A stretch of 64,000 nucleotides of DNA, taken from assembly GCA_015680685.1 (NCBI GenBank), contig MNCI01027100.1:685838-749837 (forward strand), written 5' to 3'. Each line of letters starts with the position of its first letter. Within the stretch, counting starts at the first letter, position 1. A model generated the notes under the pieces. It made no database searches, had not been told where the DNA came from, and was given only the letters and a program-made list of their open reading frames with translations. Positions 23,154-35,579 of the stretch are shown here, in pieces. The DNA is from Gnetum montanum (Eukaryota > Streptophyta > Gnetopsida > Gnetales > Gnetaceae). The translations under genes were made by a program, and so were the position numbers.

Positions 23154-25156
23154 ATGCCTCTCCTACAAGACTATAATAATGCCACATCTAGTAAGGCAGT
23201 TCATTGGAGAACCAACGAATTATATGACAATGAAGATTGGAGTATGCAACCCAAGGTGGGGGTTTCTTATAAACATAAACAAAGGCAACATTGTCCCAAC
23301 GCAAAAAAGCATAACCTACTTGATGATGATGAACCCCCACTGGCCACTACAAGCCTAACATAAATACAAGAGGCTATTTGAATCTCCAGTAGGCATCGTA
23401 AAGAGAGCTGCCTACCCAGGCTCGATTTAAACAACCTTCCCAATTTTTCAGGAGGCTATGACTTAGATCTGCAACAACATTTACAAGCCTTCTATGATGC
23501 TTGTGCATGGAATAACATTGATAACAGTTGGCAAAAACTCAAGCTCTTTCCTATGACTCTCGTTAGCCAAGCAAAAGTATGGTATAGATCATTAAAACCA
23601 AATTTAATACGACGTTGGCCAACAATGGTAGAACTCTTTAACGAAAGATATCAAACCTATGCAAGAGTGTCAGCCTTGAGAAAACAAATCCAAGAGTGGA
23701 AACAAGCACAACATGAACCCTTGGACATGGCCTTAAAAAGATATTATGCACTATTAAACAACTATCCAGGCCATGAGTTCTCCAAGGAAAGGCTAATGTA
23801 CCACATCATTGATGGGCTTCATGATAAAACAAGAGAGACCCTTGGGATGTATACCCAAGGTCAACTATATGAACTACAAACCCATCAATTCCATGAGCTT
23901 ATTAAGTAGGTAGCAAAAGAAGAAGGAGAAATGGCTAGATGGGAGAGTGTTGAAAAACATCAACGGGACCAAAACCTTAACTTAACAGAGGTCCATAATC
24001 ATAAAAAGGAGAAATCATCCTATCTCAAGGAGGAAGAACCATCTTTGCCAGTACAACAATCATTAGAAGAAATCGAGGCAAATATCAATAAGATGTTGTA
24101 ACGGGCACATAAGAAGTGTGGAGAATATATCAATATTATTGGAGATAGAGTTTTGACAACCCAAGAAGTAGGAAAAAATATCATTAGACATTCGGAAAGA
24201 AGGGATGAGGAGAATAAGAGCTCAACTACCAATCATATGTATGAATGTAACATTTTCCTGTACGATTACCCCAAGGGTCAATGCCCAATCTTGTTACATT
24301 TATATGAGCATTGAGGGATCACGTTACACCTAGAGTTCGTATAGAGGTACTGTGTTTGATCATAGTGGCAACAATCCTAGTTGTGGGAGAAGCCAACCCT
24401 AAACTGGAGACACCCTTCGTATCATTCGAATCTAAATGCTTATCTAGTTCAACATCTTGTTTCCCCAATTGGGTCAGCATACTCTATCTCACTGCATTAT
24501 CATTCTCCTCAATACTATCAGCCCATGTCTTCAACACAACCACCGCCTTGTGTACCTTACACTTCTCCTAAATTTCAACATTCTCATCCTTTCCCTCCTT
24601 CTACATCACCACCTATTGTTCCTAAGGTGTCTGCACCACAGGAACAACCCATGAACGTTACTTGTGCTACTATTGCCAACAGTGGTGAGAGACATCCTCA
24701 ACATTGAAGACGTCCCTTCTTTAGACATGACCATAGGAAGGGACAACATAGTTCAAAGGCCACTGCATTCTCTAACTCAGCACCAAGTCCAACACTATGG
24801 TGCACCCTTCTGTTCGAACCCAACGCCTCGTGTTACTTCATCAGGGCCACCAACTAACACTCCAACAACCATATGGCCCAATGAATACAGCCATGGAGAG
24901 TGACATCCTAATCCTTGCATACCATCTTACGATCCCAAGTAACATAGTGAGTCAACTCTTTATTCGGGAACCACATCTCATAAATTGCCCCACTATGTTT
25001 ACTATAACCAAGTGTGTGAACCCCAATGGGGTAAGTATGACCAGGTTTCAATGTTTTGAACATGCAAGGACCCTCATCTTTCATTCATTAATCCTCGTCA
25101 TGCTCAACTGTTTAGTTATGGGGGATATCCCCCATTTTAATAACAATCAGGATTAA
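23154..25156 (+). pseudogene. element C gag
   Basis: Starts MPLLQDYNNATSSKAVHWRT, the same start as D. The gag domain (23440-23920) includes NLPNFSGGYDLD, WQKLKLFPMTLVSQAKVWYR, LFNERYQTYARVSALRKQIQ and MALKRYYALLNNYPGHEFSK. A coiled-coil segment, the knuckle-like CNIFLYDYPKGQC (24245-24285) and a Ser/Pro/His-rich tail to about 25156 follow. At least three stops or shifts (for example near 23361, 23910 and 24100) break it. No protease or RT follows. Confidence 0.82.
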
Positions 25157-26764
25157 TAAATATTTTTCATTTTCTTTAATTTTACAATTTTTGTTTTCTA
25201 GTTTTTCATCTTTTAACTTCTTTTTTTATCTTTTTGTCTTTTTGGTCTTTTTATCTTTTAATAAGTAATCTCATCTACGAATAAGACACTCATGTGGCTT
25301 GTTGGTTGAGGTATGTTCTATGTTATTGAGTCTTGAACGATCAATTATTTGGATAGTGAGCCCATTACACCCACTCATCCATTCTACAAATAAGAGGTTC
25401 TGTTCGAGGGTATAGTGATATTCTTGACATTCTTAAAACTTAAAATTAATTTTGTGCTCATTGTACCCAGAATGAAGAAGGATGGACCAAGAGGGAATGA
25501 TTAGGATGTGACATCAAGGGGNNNNNNNNNNNNNNNNNNNNNNNNNNNNNNNNNNNNNNNNNNNNNNNNNNNNNNNNNNNNNNNNNNNNNNNNNNNNNNN
25601 NNNNNNNNNNNNNNNNNNNNNNNNNNNNNNNNNNNNNNNNNNNNNNNNNNNNNNNNNNNNNNNNNNNNNNNNNNNNNNNNNNNNNNNNNNNNNNNNNNNN
25701 NNNNNNNNNNNNNNNNNNNNNNNNNNNNNNNNNNNNNNNNNNNNNNNNNNNNNNNNNNNNNNNNNNNNNNNNNNNNNNNNNNNNNNNNNNNNNNNNNNNN
25801 NNNNNNNNNNNNNNNNNNNNNNNNNNNNNNNNNNNNNNNNNNNNNNNNNNNNNNNNNNNNNNNNNNNNNNNNNNNNNNNNNNNNNNNNNNNNNNNNNNNN
25901 NNNNNNNNNNNNNNNNNNNNNNNNNNNNNNNNNNNNNNNNNNNNNNNNNNNNNNNNNNNNNNNNNNNNNNNNNNNNNNNNNNNNNNNNNNNNNNNNNNNN
26001 NNNNNNNNNNNNNNNNNNNNNNNNNNNNNNNNNNNNNNNNNNNNNNNNNNNNNNNNNNNNNNNNNNNNNNNNNNNNNNNNNNNNNNNNNNNNNNNNNNNN
26101 NNNNNNNNNNNNNNNNNNNNNNNNNNNNNNNNNNNNNNNNNNNNNNNNNNNNNNNNNNNNNNNNNNNNNNNNNNNNNNNNNNNNNNNNNNNNNNNNNNNN
26201 NNNNNNNNNNNNNNNNNNNNNNNNNNNNNNNNNNNNNNNNNNNNNNNNNNNNNNNNNNNNNNNNNNNNNNNNNNNNNNNNNNNNNNNNNNNNNNNNNNNN
26301 GTGCACCACTTACCATCACTTTCAACTATTCACACGAGGGAGTTTTTCATATCTTTCTCTACAACTTACGGTTGCGTGACCCTTGCTTTCATACCTATAT
26401 CTCGCTCGTTGATCCTCGAATTTTCATTCTGTCTGAACCTACTTGAACCCAAAGTGTTCAGCTTAGTCGTGGGGGAGGGGCACACATCGAAGAGTGCATA
26501 ACTTTTTTGAAATTTATCATCACCCGAAGGACATTATTAGGGATAATTAGTTATAACATTAAGGATAATTGTGCCGAAAATAATTTCATTCCCTTAGTTA
26601 TACCGGGACACTAGAATGTGAGACCACCTAAGTAAAAAGGACTTACTATTATAATCTTTCAGGAAAAATCACATGGAGATAAAATAAATTAATTAAGGTA
26701 AGTAATAAGGTATAACCTAACTTTGGAAACGACCTTACTAATGATTGGCCCTGTGTGATTGCAG
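25157..26764 (+). other. element C spacer with assembly gap
   Basis: T-rich start, then non-coding sequence collinear with D (39794-41730). Bases 25522-26300 are N. By alignment with D the missing part runs from the equivalent of 40154 to about 41240, about 1.1 kb rather than 779 bp. Any internal promoter would lie inside the gap. Confidence 0.7.
26736..26764 (+). promoter_or_regulatory. putative splice acceptor before element C aORF
   Basis: tactaat (26736-26742), a good branch-point match, lies about 20 nt before tgtgattgcag, which is followed at once by ATGGCC. The arrangement is kept in E (TACTAAC, ..tgattatag|ATGG), D (TACTAAC, AG changed to AA), B and R1. A donor-like aaggtataa sits 55 nt upstream, too close for a usual plant intron. 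Confidence 0.45.
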
Positions 26765-29551
26765 ATGGCCCCAAAACATGAACAATAGGAAGGTCCTGCT
26801 CAAGGTGGGAGCAAACAACCTAGGAGAGGTGAAGGACAAGTCCCTACTAAACAACATGCAGAGTAGGAGGAACAATCATTTAGCATTCACCAAGAAGACC
26901 TTGCTACTATACAATCAAGGCAGGTAAAAGGAGGAGCTGGTGTAGCGCCTAAACAGGGACAACATCTCACGTTGTCCTAGGATTGTGTTTAGGCTATTCA
27001 TGAAAGGTCCACATTCACTGTGGTGATTGTGGAATTAAATTTTGAACCTTTCATAGAGTTTTCTCCAAAGGCTGTTAGGGACCACCTCAAAGGGTCTCCT
27101 TTACGGCCTATCCTCTCTGAAAGCGGTGCCTGGTACCTAGGGGAAACGTACCAATTCTGGCACAACAGAGAACAAGGTACCACGGTTAACATTTGTGGTG
27201 TGATAGTCAATTTCTCTGTTCAGGCCATTTCGAAAGTATTAAACCTTCCAAATACAGGGCCAAAGGTTGCTCAATTATCTACCTATTTAGACCTTGATGC
27301 ACGACGAGTTTGGTTGGAAAGGGCATATGGTAAGGATAAGACGTTTGGAGAGTTAACAATGGAAGAGAGGATCTATTTCAAAATTGGAATCTATCACCTC
27401 TGCCCCACAAAGGGCTTAAAAAAATTTTAACATATGCAGCAAGGGGATGTGCAGTGTTGATGGAAAAGGTTAATGTTAACTTGCCTCATCTATACTTTGC
27501 AAAGATCCTAAGGCGATTCGAAGAACGGAAGATAGGGAAGATGGCGTTACCCTTCCCTTGTCTTATTAGGAAGTTGTGCCAACATGCTAGTATCAGAGGA
27601 TACACCAATGATGTCCTTCGAAAAGCCCAAAATACTTCATATGCTAAACTACTTAAGCCACCAGCTGCAAGGAAAATCACTGGTGAGACGTTGGGACTGG
27701 AACAAGAAAAGGAACAAACGGCAGGGCCAACTACAACTCAACTTGCAGAGCCAAGCAAAATTCCAAGCATGGGACCCAGCCAACAACAAGAACCAGGGCC
27801 CAGCATGGGCCAAGATTAACCACTACTGCCACAAGATTACATACCGTTGATGAGCCATCTCAGGGCCATCACTGAGACAGTCAGTTGGGGAAGTTGTGAT
27901 GATGCAAATCTCTTCCATGTCATCAACGATGCCATACAACCCATGGTTTCTTTGGATCGTGTAAGGGGTGAGGTGTCCATCCATATAGGAGGAGGGGAGA
28001 GCACTTGATCACAACAGATCTCAGGGAATGCTGCATCATTCCAAGTGCAATTAGAAACTGGTGAAGGGGCCATAGTAGTGGTCATGCAACACCAGGATGT
28101 AACGGGAGCCACAGAAGTGGTCGCAGACTACATTAAAGAATCGTTCAATGTACCTATTGTGCCACTGGTAGATCTCACAGGAGCACGGGATGCTCAAACT
28201 TTGGACAAAACCTCAATGTCTCCTACGGAACATGAGGATGTACTTGATCGATTACTACAAACAGGACAAGTAATGATGTCCTTTTTTGACATCCCTCAAG
28301 ATGTTATGGTAATTCAATCAGACCTCATTTCCACCAAGGGAAAGCTAGTCTTGATAGAGATGAGGGTTGAGCACACTAAAGCAGTGGTGCAAAAATTGCA
28401 AGAAATGCTTGTGACCCTACAAGCAGCATAGCGGGACCCATTACAATTTGTTCCCACAGACCAGCTAGACAGTTTCAAAACTGAGCAACTGACTAAACTA
28501 CTAACAAAGAATAAGAAGGTGGCAGAAGAAGAAGAGAAGGTCGTTTGGGATGCCTCTATAGCACAAGCGCAAACTTATGAGCATACCAAGGCACTCAAGG
28601 TCTTACAAGAGGAAAATAAGCAACTTGTTGCTGACAACCTTCAGTTGACCTCTATGGAAAAGCAAACGAATGTTCTCGAAGAAAATTTTCATTAGTTGCG
28701 AGAACAATTCATCCGGGTCAACCAAGACATGAACCATTTAGCCAGAAGGAATCAAACCCTCTCAATGGAGGAGGTACGTGTCATCCGCCAAAAGACGACT
28801 ATCAAAACAAGCGCATGGAAAAATGAGGCTAAACAACATGAAAAACTAAAGGAGCACTTTTGGGACCAGGAGGGGATGTACAAACATATCATTAAGAAGG
28901 AAATCTGTATGGCCAAAGTCCACATCAACACTATTAGTGCTCAACACACTAACTGGTGGGTCATACTGGACACATATGCATTGGTCCACTAGGCGGAAGT
29001 TAAGAACCGGGACCTGCAGATCTAGGATCTTACAGAAAACATGAAGTTGGCAAACCTGCGGTATGCCAACCTTACTATGTTACCAGCAGGGTGCCCGAGA
29101 ATAGAGCTCGAGCAACAAGTAGCCACCACCTATAGAAAATATGAAATAGAATTTGGAGAATGCAAGAAGATATTGCAAAAACTGGAGATTGCAAATTTTG
29201 AACTTGAGGTGGTTAAACAAGCTACCAGGGATAAAAAGGTGTCACACCAGATTTGGCTCAATGGCTTGTAGATTTCCAAGAATACAAAGACGAAGCTAGA
29301 GCCTACAAGGAGGAATGATGGGTGTTTGCAGCTTGGTATGTCAAGGCAAATCAAATGTTTCCGCAGCTACCCTGCCCATGGGAAGTGTCGACCCCATCAA
29401 ACATCGAAACATTAGCATGGACAACGCAAGACCCCCAAACCGAAGAGGAGAAACTCCAGGCCACACTTCAACGCCATCAAGTTCCAAGACCTGGAGCACA
29501 AGACAAAGGAAAGGCACCTATGGAGGAGCCACCACCACTAGGAACTACATG
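26765..29551 (+). pseudogene. element C aORF
   Basis: Most complete aORF in the window. N terminus MAPKHEQ then a stop (CAG to TAG type). The conserved domain (27020-27640) includes ELNFEPFIEFSPKAVRDHLK, SESGAWYLGETYQFWHN, FSVQAISKVLNLPN, TMEERIYFKIGIYHLCPTK and FPCLIRKLCQ. Long coiled coils follow (28300-28990 and 29040-29270), then 'AAWYVKANQMFPQLPCPW' and a Pro-rich end at about 29551. The first domain resembles the putative plant transposon protein family seen in Athila-like 3' ORFs (inference). No transmembrane segment is in frame. Function unknown; several stops. Confidence 0.75.
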
Positions 29552-29743
29552 AGTTCCATCAATTTTATAGCTGTAGGATTTTCTTTAGCATTCTTTGTGT
29601 TGTGTCTCAATTTTGTTTTGATTCCACATTGCAACATGAACCCATTCTCACCATTCAATAATCCCATACCTATCCACTATGTAATCAATGGAGCTCGTTC
29701 TCACTATAACTCGAGGATGAGTTTTCATTCAGTCATGGGGGTA

Positions 29744-30548
29744 TGATGAGTTATCATTTCGTTGGCCGCGATATCGCATACGCGATATCGTAGCCTATCT
29801 CCTCATCTATAAATAAGAGGTAGATAGATCTGGTAGGCATCAAGGGGATTAGTAATTAAAGTTGTTAAATTTAAGTTTATTTTTACATTAGTCTCTTTCT
29901 CAACCCTTCTCTCCCATTTTATGCCCGTAGTGTGGTGATTGTAATTGTACGGCATTCTTATTCGAGTGTGACGTACTTGGACACGCACATGACCAGAAAT
30001 AAAGATCAAGATTACTTCATCATTGCAGCATTCACTTAGTTTAATTATTTATTTAATTATTATTTACTACTTTCTTAGTTAATATCTCTTCACCCTAAAC
30101 TCCTGTTAAACATGGAATGAGTACGACTTGATTACGAGCATTTAAGTGTGACTACTTGGTAACCCAGTAGCGTACCTAGGATCTGCGCTTGGTAATCCTA
30201 GTGGTAGTCGTGCATGAGGTCCAAGATGTGTATGGATGATTGAGGAATGGATGCTCATCACACTTAGGCTAGCTTAGATTCTCTCTCATCCCCTCTCTCT
30301 TAGCTTAGTTAATATCATTTTCCATTACACCCAGGAGTAACATTAGTATAGGAACACATCATACACCTCATTCTGGACTAAACCATATGTGACAAAGTTA
30401 ACACTAGTCTAGATGGGAAGATAGTGAACTGCGACCTAAGGATAACTGTCTTGATACCACAACTAGTCTATCTGTGGAGTTTGACCGGATCGTGCATGAA
30501 ACGCTCGTATTCGTATAGTTGAGTGTAGGGGTACCTCGCCACTCATCA
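29744..30548 (+). repeat. element C 3' LTR
   Basis: Starts TGATGAGTTATCATTTCG right after tcatgggggta. U3 contains two GATATCG palindromes (..gcgatatcgcatacgcgata..), TATA box 29818-29825, AATAAAG at 29998-30004. Ends CGCCACTCATCA, followed by the TSD ATACT. Confidence 0.92.
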
Positions 30549-30553
30549 ATACT

Positions 30554-30984
30554 ACTTTCATTTTCATGGTTTTTGAACCTAGTTGATCCTAGAGTGTTTA
30601 ATTTAGTTGAGGGAAGGTGCTTGCATGGAAAACTTGCATCAATTTTTGAAAATTTGCTATCACTGAAAAGGTATTATAAGGGTAAGAATGTTAAAAACCT
30701 TAAGTATCTTAATGAAAAATTAATCATATGTATGTCATAACTTTTAATTATCTTGCCCAAGGGATCATAATTATCATTATAAGCCATAAATAAGGGAAAA
30801 GAAGCTAATTGCGAAGGCTCATAAAAGAAGTTAACACTTTTTTGGCATTTTTTCTTAAAATTTTTCTAACTTTGCAATCACATGAGCTAAGATCTTAATG
30901 GAACTAAGGTCATGGGTAAGGTATAAACTTGTTGTGGATAAATGGAAAACATCTTGGTAACACTAAATCCTTGATTGATTGTAG
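30554..30984 (+). other. element B spacer, right part
   Basis: Continuation of the B spacer after element C and its TSD. It is non-coding and holds 'gggtaaggtataaac' (30915-30929), the donor-like string found in the other copies, then 'cactaaatcc..gattgattgtag' directly before the aORF ATG at 30985. Confidence 0.6.
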
Positions 30985-33731
30985 ATGGCCCCATAAAGAG
31001 GTAGACAAGAAAAACCTTTACAAGGTGCAAGCAAATGCTTGAGAGGTGGCAGAGGTTGATTAGGATAACAAGGCCCACCAGCCGAGCATGAAGAACAGGA
31101 GGCCCAATCATTTAGCATCCATCAAGAGGCTCCTACTACAGAGTAGTCTATCCAAGGGAAGGCTTCAAAACCACAGGCTCCTATGCAAGGATAATGCCTC
31201 ACGTTGTCCTAAGAATGCCTCCAAGCTATCTCGGAAAGATCCATGTTGACCACAGTAATCATGGAAATGAACTTCAAGCCATTCACAACATTTGTTCTTA
31301 ATGTGGTTAGAACTCAACTTCAGGTGTCACCTCTATGGCATATCCTCTCTAAAAGTGGGGAATGGTATCTCAGTGAGACATACCTATTTTGGCATAATAA
31401 GGAAGAAGGCATGACCATTAACATTGGTAGAGTTTCTGTCTCTTTTTCAATTTAGGCCATTACAGAGGCTCTAAACATACCTAATATGGGGGCCAAGGTA
31501 GTGCATCTATCTATAAGGTTTGACGTAAAAACCTGGAAACTATGGTTAACATGGGCATACAACAAATAAAACAAGATATATGATGAGTTAACTATGGAAG
31601 AGAACATCTACTTTGAAATGGGCACATACCACCTCTTCCCAACTAAAGGGCTCAATAGAATATCAACTTATGCAACAAGAGGAAGTGCAATATTGATGGG
31701 AAAATACAAGGAAAATCTTGCCCAGTTATACTTCATGGAAATTCAAAGGTGGTTTGAGGAAAGAAAGGCAGGGAGGTCGACACTTCCATTCCCTTGCCTA
31801 ATTAGAAAAATGTGTAAGTGCACTAGAATCCTAGGTTACACCAATGATGTTCCTAGGAGGGGTTAAAATGTTTCCTTTGTTGAATTACTCAAACCTACAA
31901 CACCAAGCAAAGACCTTGGTGATGAACAAGAACCAGAGAAGGAGCCAAAACATGAACCATAAAAGGAGCCTGAACAAGAACTAGTGTAATGACGAGAGTC
32001 GCAAGATCCACCACTACTACTGTAAGGCTATAGGTCCATAATGAGCCATCTACAAAGAATAGCTAAAACTCTCAGTTGGGGAAGTAGGGATGAATCAAAT
32101 CTCTTTCAAGTCATCGATGATGTTGTGTAGTCTATAGTTTCTACCGATTCATCAAGGGACTAGATTTTCTTGCAATCAAGAGGAGAAGACCAATGGTCAC
32201 AACTAATCTCTAGAACTGCTGCATCTTTTCAAGTAATGCTTGAAATGGAAAAAGGTGCCACAGTCATGGTCATGTAGAACCAAGATGCAGTAGGCACAAC
32301 AGAAGTTATTATAGATTACATTAAATGATCTTTTAATGTGTCTATTATGCCTTCAATAGATTTGACCAGAACCAAAGATGCACAAATGTTAGTTGGGACT
32401 TCAATGAATCCTGTGGCCCATGAGGATGTGCTTGATAGATTGCTATAGACTGGACAAGTAATGATAACTCTTGTTGACATTCCTAGTGATGTTACTATAG
32501 TATAATCTGACCTCATAGCCACAAAAGAAAAATTAGTCATTACAAAGACTAGGGTAGAGCATGCAGAAGTAGAAGTGCAAAGATGACAACAACAGCTCAT
32601 CACCCTAAGAGTTGAAAGAAGGGATCCTTCCTAATTCGTTACGCTTGACTGGTTAAAAAGTTTTTGAACAAAGTAGCTAGGCTGATTGATTAAAGAAAAC
32701 AAAGTTGTTGAACAGGAAAAGGAGAAAGTGGTCTAGAATCCCTCAACCACTGAAGCCCAAGCATATGCACAAAAGAAAGCATTGACTACTACACAAGAGG
32801 AGAATAAATAGTTTACTACTGATAATACAAGATTGACCACTATCAAGAAATAGAAAAACATCTTGGAAGAAAGTGTCTACCAGTTGAGAGAGCAACTAGT
32901 GAGGATTAACTAGGACATAAGTACATTGGCTAGAGAAAATTGAACCCTCTCAATGGAAGAGGTCTGCACAATCCACCAAAAATTTGCAATTGAGATAAGT
33001 AGGTGTAAAAATGAGGCCAATAACATGAAAATCTAAAGGAGCACTTTTGGGACCAAATTGGTATGTACAAATAAATTAATAAAAAAGAAATCTAGATGGC
33101 AAAGACCTTCACCAGTTCCATGTCAGTGCAAAACCCTGACTAGCAGCCCATCCTAGATAGTTATGCCTAGGTCCACCAAGTGGAAGTGAAGAATAAGGAC
33201 CTATAGATTAAAGATTTGAAAGAGTACATGGAATTGGCTAACCTTCGCTATGCCAACCTTGCCATGTTAACAGTAGGTTGGCCTAGACATAAGATAGCAC
33301 AACAGGTAGCAGCCAGTTATGCCTTGTATGAAAAAATGTTTGTAGACAGGAAAAATGCTCTACAAAAAATCCACATGGCAAACTTCAAATTGGAAGCAAT
33401 TAAGGTTCACTACCATGGTCAAAGAGATGTAGCCTCAAACCTAGCTAAAAGATTAATTTATTATCATGAACTAAAAGAAAAGGCCAGAGCTTTTGAGGAG
33501 GAATGGTGGTAATTCGTAGTATGGTGCATAAAGGCAAATCAAATGTTCTCACAACTACCATGTCCATAGGATGTACTAGTTCTAGCACAGATTGGCTCAT
33601 CAACTTGGATGCTACATGACCCAAGAACGAAGGAGGAGAAGTTGTAGGTGCTCCTAACGCTATAAATTTCAAAGGCTTGATGACAAAGTGAAGCAACCCA
33701 TAGAAGCGCCATTGCCTCCAAGAATTACATG
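30985..33731 (+). pseudogene. element B aORF
   Basis: Same protein family as in C. It reads MEMNFKPFTTFVLNVVRTQL, SKSGEWYLSETYLFWHNKEE, then TMEENIYFEMGTYHLFPTKG and MEIQRWFEERKAG..FPCLIRKMCK (31250-31860), followed by an Glu/Pro-rich linker, coiled-coil stretches (32500-33500) and 'QMFSQLPCP'. Stops are more numerous than in C, in keeping with an older insertion. It ends at about 33731 (..attacatgagc), roughly 190 bp before the 3' LTR. Confidence 0.72.
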
Positions 33732-33923
33732 AGCTAATTTTGTTGTTCTATTCTTTTGTCATGATGTGTCCATTTTTGTAAAACATCATTGCGACATGAA
33801 AGAGTTAATTTATATGCTTATTTAAGTCAATCAATAATTCCATACCTTCCCAATATTTTGTAAAGAACTTGTTCCTCATTTTTGTTTAACTCAAGGATGA
33901 TATTTTATTCAATCATGAGGGTA

Positions 33924-34774
33924 TGATGAGTCATGTACCTGATATTAGGACTATAATGTCGGATATCCGATATCAGGGCACAACCACCAATGTCGGGGAT
34001 CTGATATCGCTCTTCCGTGCTAGCCTATAAATACAACACTTGGGTGCATGGTTTGGATATAGATAGATTCATAGATTTTGCTAGATTTCAAGTTTTATTA
34101 GTTTCTAGTGCATGCCTATAGTGTGATGTTAAGTGATTGTACAACATCCTTATTCGAGTGCGATGTACTTGGATGTGTTACATGTTCAACAATAAAGATC
34201 AAGATTACTTCAATCATTATAGCATCCACTTAGCTTTATTATTGTTAATTTCTTAAATTTTTACTATTCCCCTTAGTTAATGTTATCATTCATTACTCTT
34301 TATTGTTTCTATCATTAAGCGAAATGAGTACAACTAATCGCAAGCACTTAAGTGTAACTACTTGATAATCCAGTAGTGTTATCATTTGGTATGCCCAATA
34401 ACATTATACTTGGTAATCCTAGCAGTAGTTGCACAAAGTTCAAGGTGTGTATGCAAGGTTAATAATGGATACTCATCACACATAAGGTAGTTAGACTTTA
34501 CTTTTCATTGTTAATTAGATTAAACAATTAATTTCGTTATCATCATTAGGAGTAGCTTAGGGCCAAACAACATCAAGAATCATACACCTCACTTTGGACT
34601 AAACTAAACCATACATGATAAAGCTACCACTAGTCCACCTGGGAAGATAGTGAACTATGATCAAGGCATAACGATTTAGATGCACAACTAGTCCCATCCA
34701 TGGAATTCGACTGGATCATGTGTGAACACTGGTGATTCATATGGTTGGGACTAGGGGTACCTCATCGCTCATCA
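33924..34774 (+). repeat. element B 3' LTR
   Basis: Starts TGATGAGTCATGTACC, ends CGCTCATCA. U3 has gatatccgatatc-type words; TATA box 34026-34033; AATAAAG at 34191. The following ATAGG repeats 17198-17202, after which element A RT continues. Confidence 0.9.
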
Positions 34775-35570
34775 ATAGGGTTCATCTATCTAGTAGCAGA
34801 CAGTACGTGGGTAAGCCCACTTATTATTATAATAAAGAAAGGAGGATAATTAAGAGTTTATAGAGAATTTAGGCTATCAAACATGGCTACATTCAAAGAT
34901 CATTTTCCAGTGCCTTTTATGAACCAAATGTTTGACAATATTGCAAGGCATATTTATTATAGTTTTCTAGATGGGTAGATTGGGTATAATCAAATACAAA
35001 TTGCTATAGAGGATTAGGCCAAAATAACTTTCACAAGTTCTTAGGGGATGTTTATATACAAGAAGATGCCCTATGGCTTATGTAATACTCCTACACCTTT
35101 CAATATCTACTTCTAAGTATCTTCTAGTATTAGATTAGTAGTGGTGTGAATGTCTTTATGGATGACTTTTCCACCTATGGAGCTAATTTTAAGCAAGAAT
35201 TGGACTATCTTGACTAAATATTAAAATGATGTGTAGAGACAAACTTGAGGCTCAATTCACAAAAGAGCCACTTGATGGTCTAAGAAGGCATTGTCTTGGG
35301 GCATATAATCTTACGGTAAAGGATTGAGGTGAATCCTAAAAAGATAAAGCTCATCCAAGGAATCACCAAATATCCTCAAGCCATCAAATATGTGTGATCA
35401 TTCATTAGCCATACTAGTTACTACCAGCATTTTATTGAAAACTTCTTTAAAATGCCCAACTCACTAGTTGAGCTTACCAAGAATGATGCAATATTTAAGT
35501 GGACCAAGAAATGCAAACAAGCATTTAAACACTTCAAATATAAGCATGAAGAAACACCAATTTTGCATCC
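34775..35570 (+). pseudogene. element A reverse transcriptase
   Basis: RT resumes at the TSD with FIYLVADSTWVSPLIIIIKK, 'FRLSNMATFKDHFPVPFMNQ', 'YSFLDG..GYNQIQIA', and MPYGLCNTPTPFN. The catalytic box is VFMDDFSTYG, with FMDD at 35155-35166, the usual form in Athila/Tat-type RT. Stops (for example G-to-A changes at Trp) and frameshifts are present. The polymerase would copy the element RNA into DNA in a virus-like particle. Confidence 0.85.
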
Positions 35571-35579
35571 CCCTAATTA

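Larger units (their letters stand above)
22194..30548 (+). mobile_element. element C: non-autonomous gag+aORF retrotransposon inside B
   Basis: LTRs 22194-23009 and 29744-30548, both TGATGAG..CTCATCA, with perfect TSD ATACT (22189-22193 and 30549-30553). Contents: PBS, gag, spacer with a 779-N gap, aORF, purine tract tcatgggggta. It has no pol. Its LTRs look more alike than those of R1 or D, which fits a late insertion into B. Confidence 0.92.
17203..34774 (+). mobile_element. element B: non-autonomous gag+aORF retrotransposon inside A
   Basis: LTRs 17203-18038 and 33924-34774 begin TGATGAG and end CTCATCA. The flanking 5-bp duplication is ATAGG (17198-17202 and 34775-34779). Inside are a PBS, gag (18164-20640), spacer, aORF (30985-33731) and purine tract (catgagggta). 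No protease, RT, RNase H or integrase is seen, so it is non-autonomous. Its spacer was later entered by element C (22194-30548). Without C it is about 9.2 kb. Confidence 0.9.

Noticed and set aside
25458-26446. Long open frames on both strands across the N gap
   Set aside because: They are open only because N codons are not read as stops; there is no real sequence.
23154-29551. Hidden pol domains in element C
   Set aside because: Gag runs directly into the T-rich spacer and then the aORF. Even allowing about 1.1 kb for the gap, D shows that the corresponding region is non-coding.
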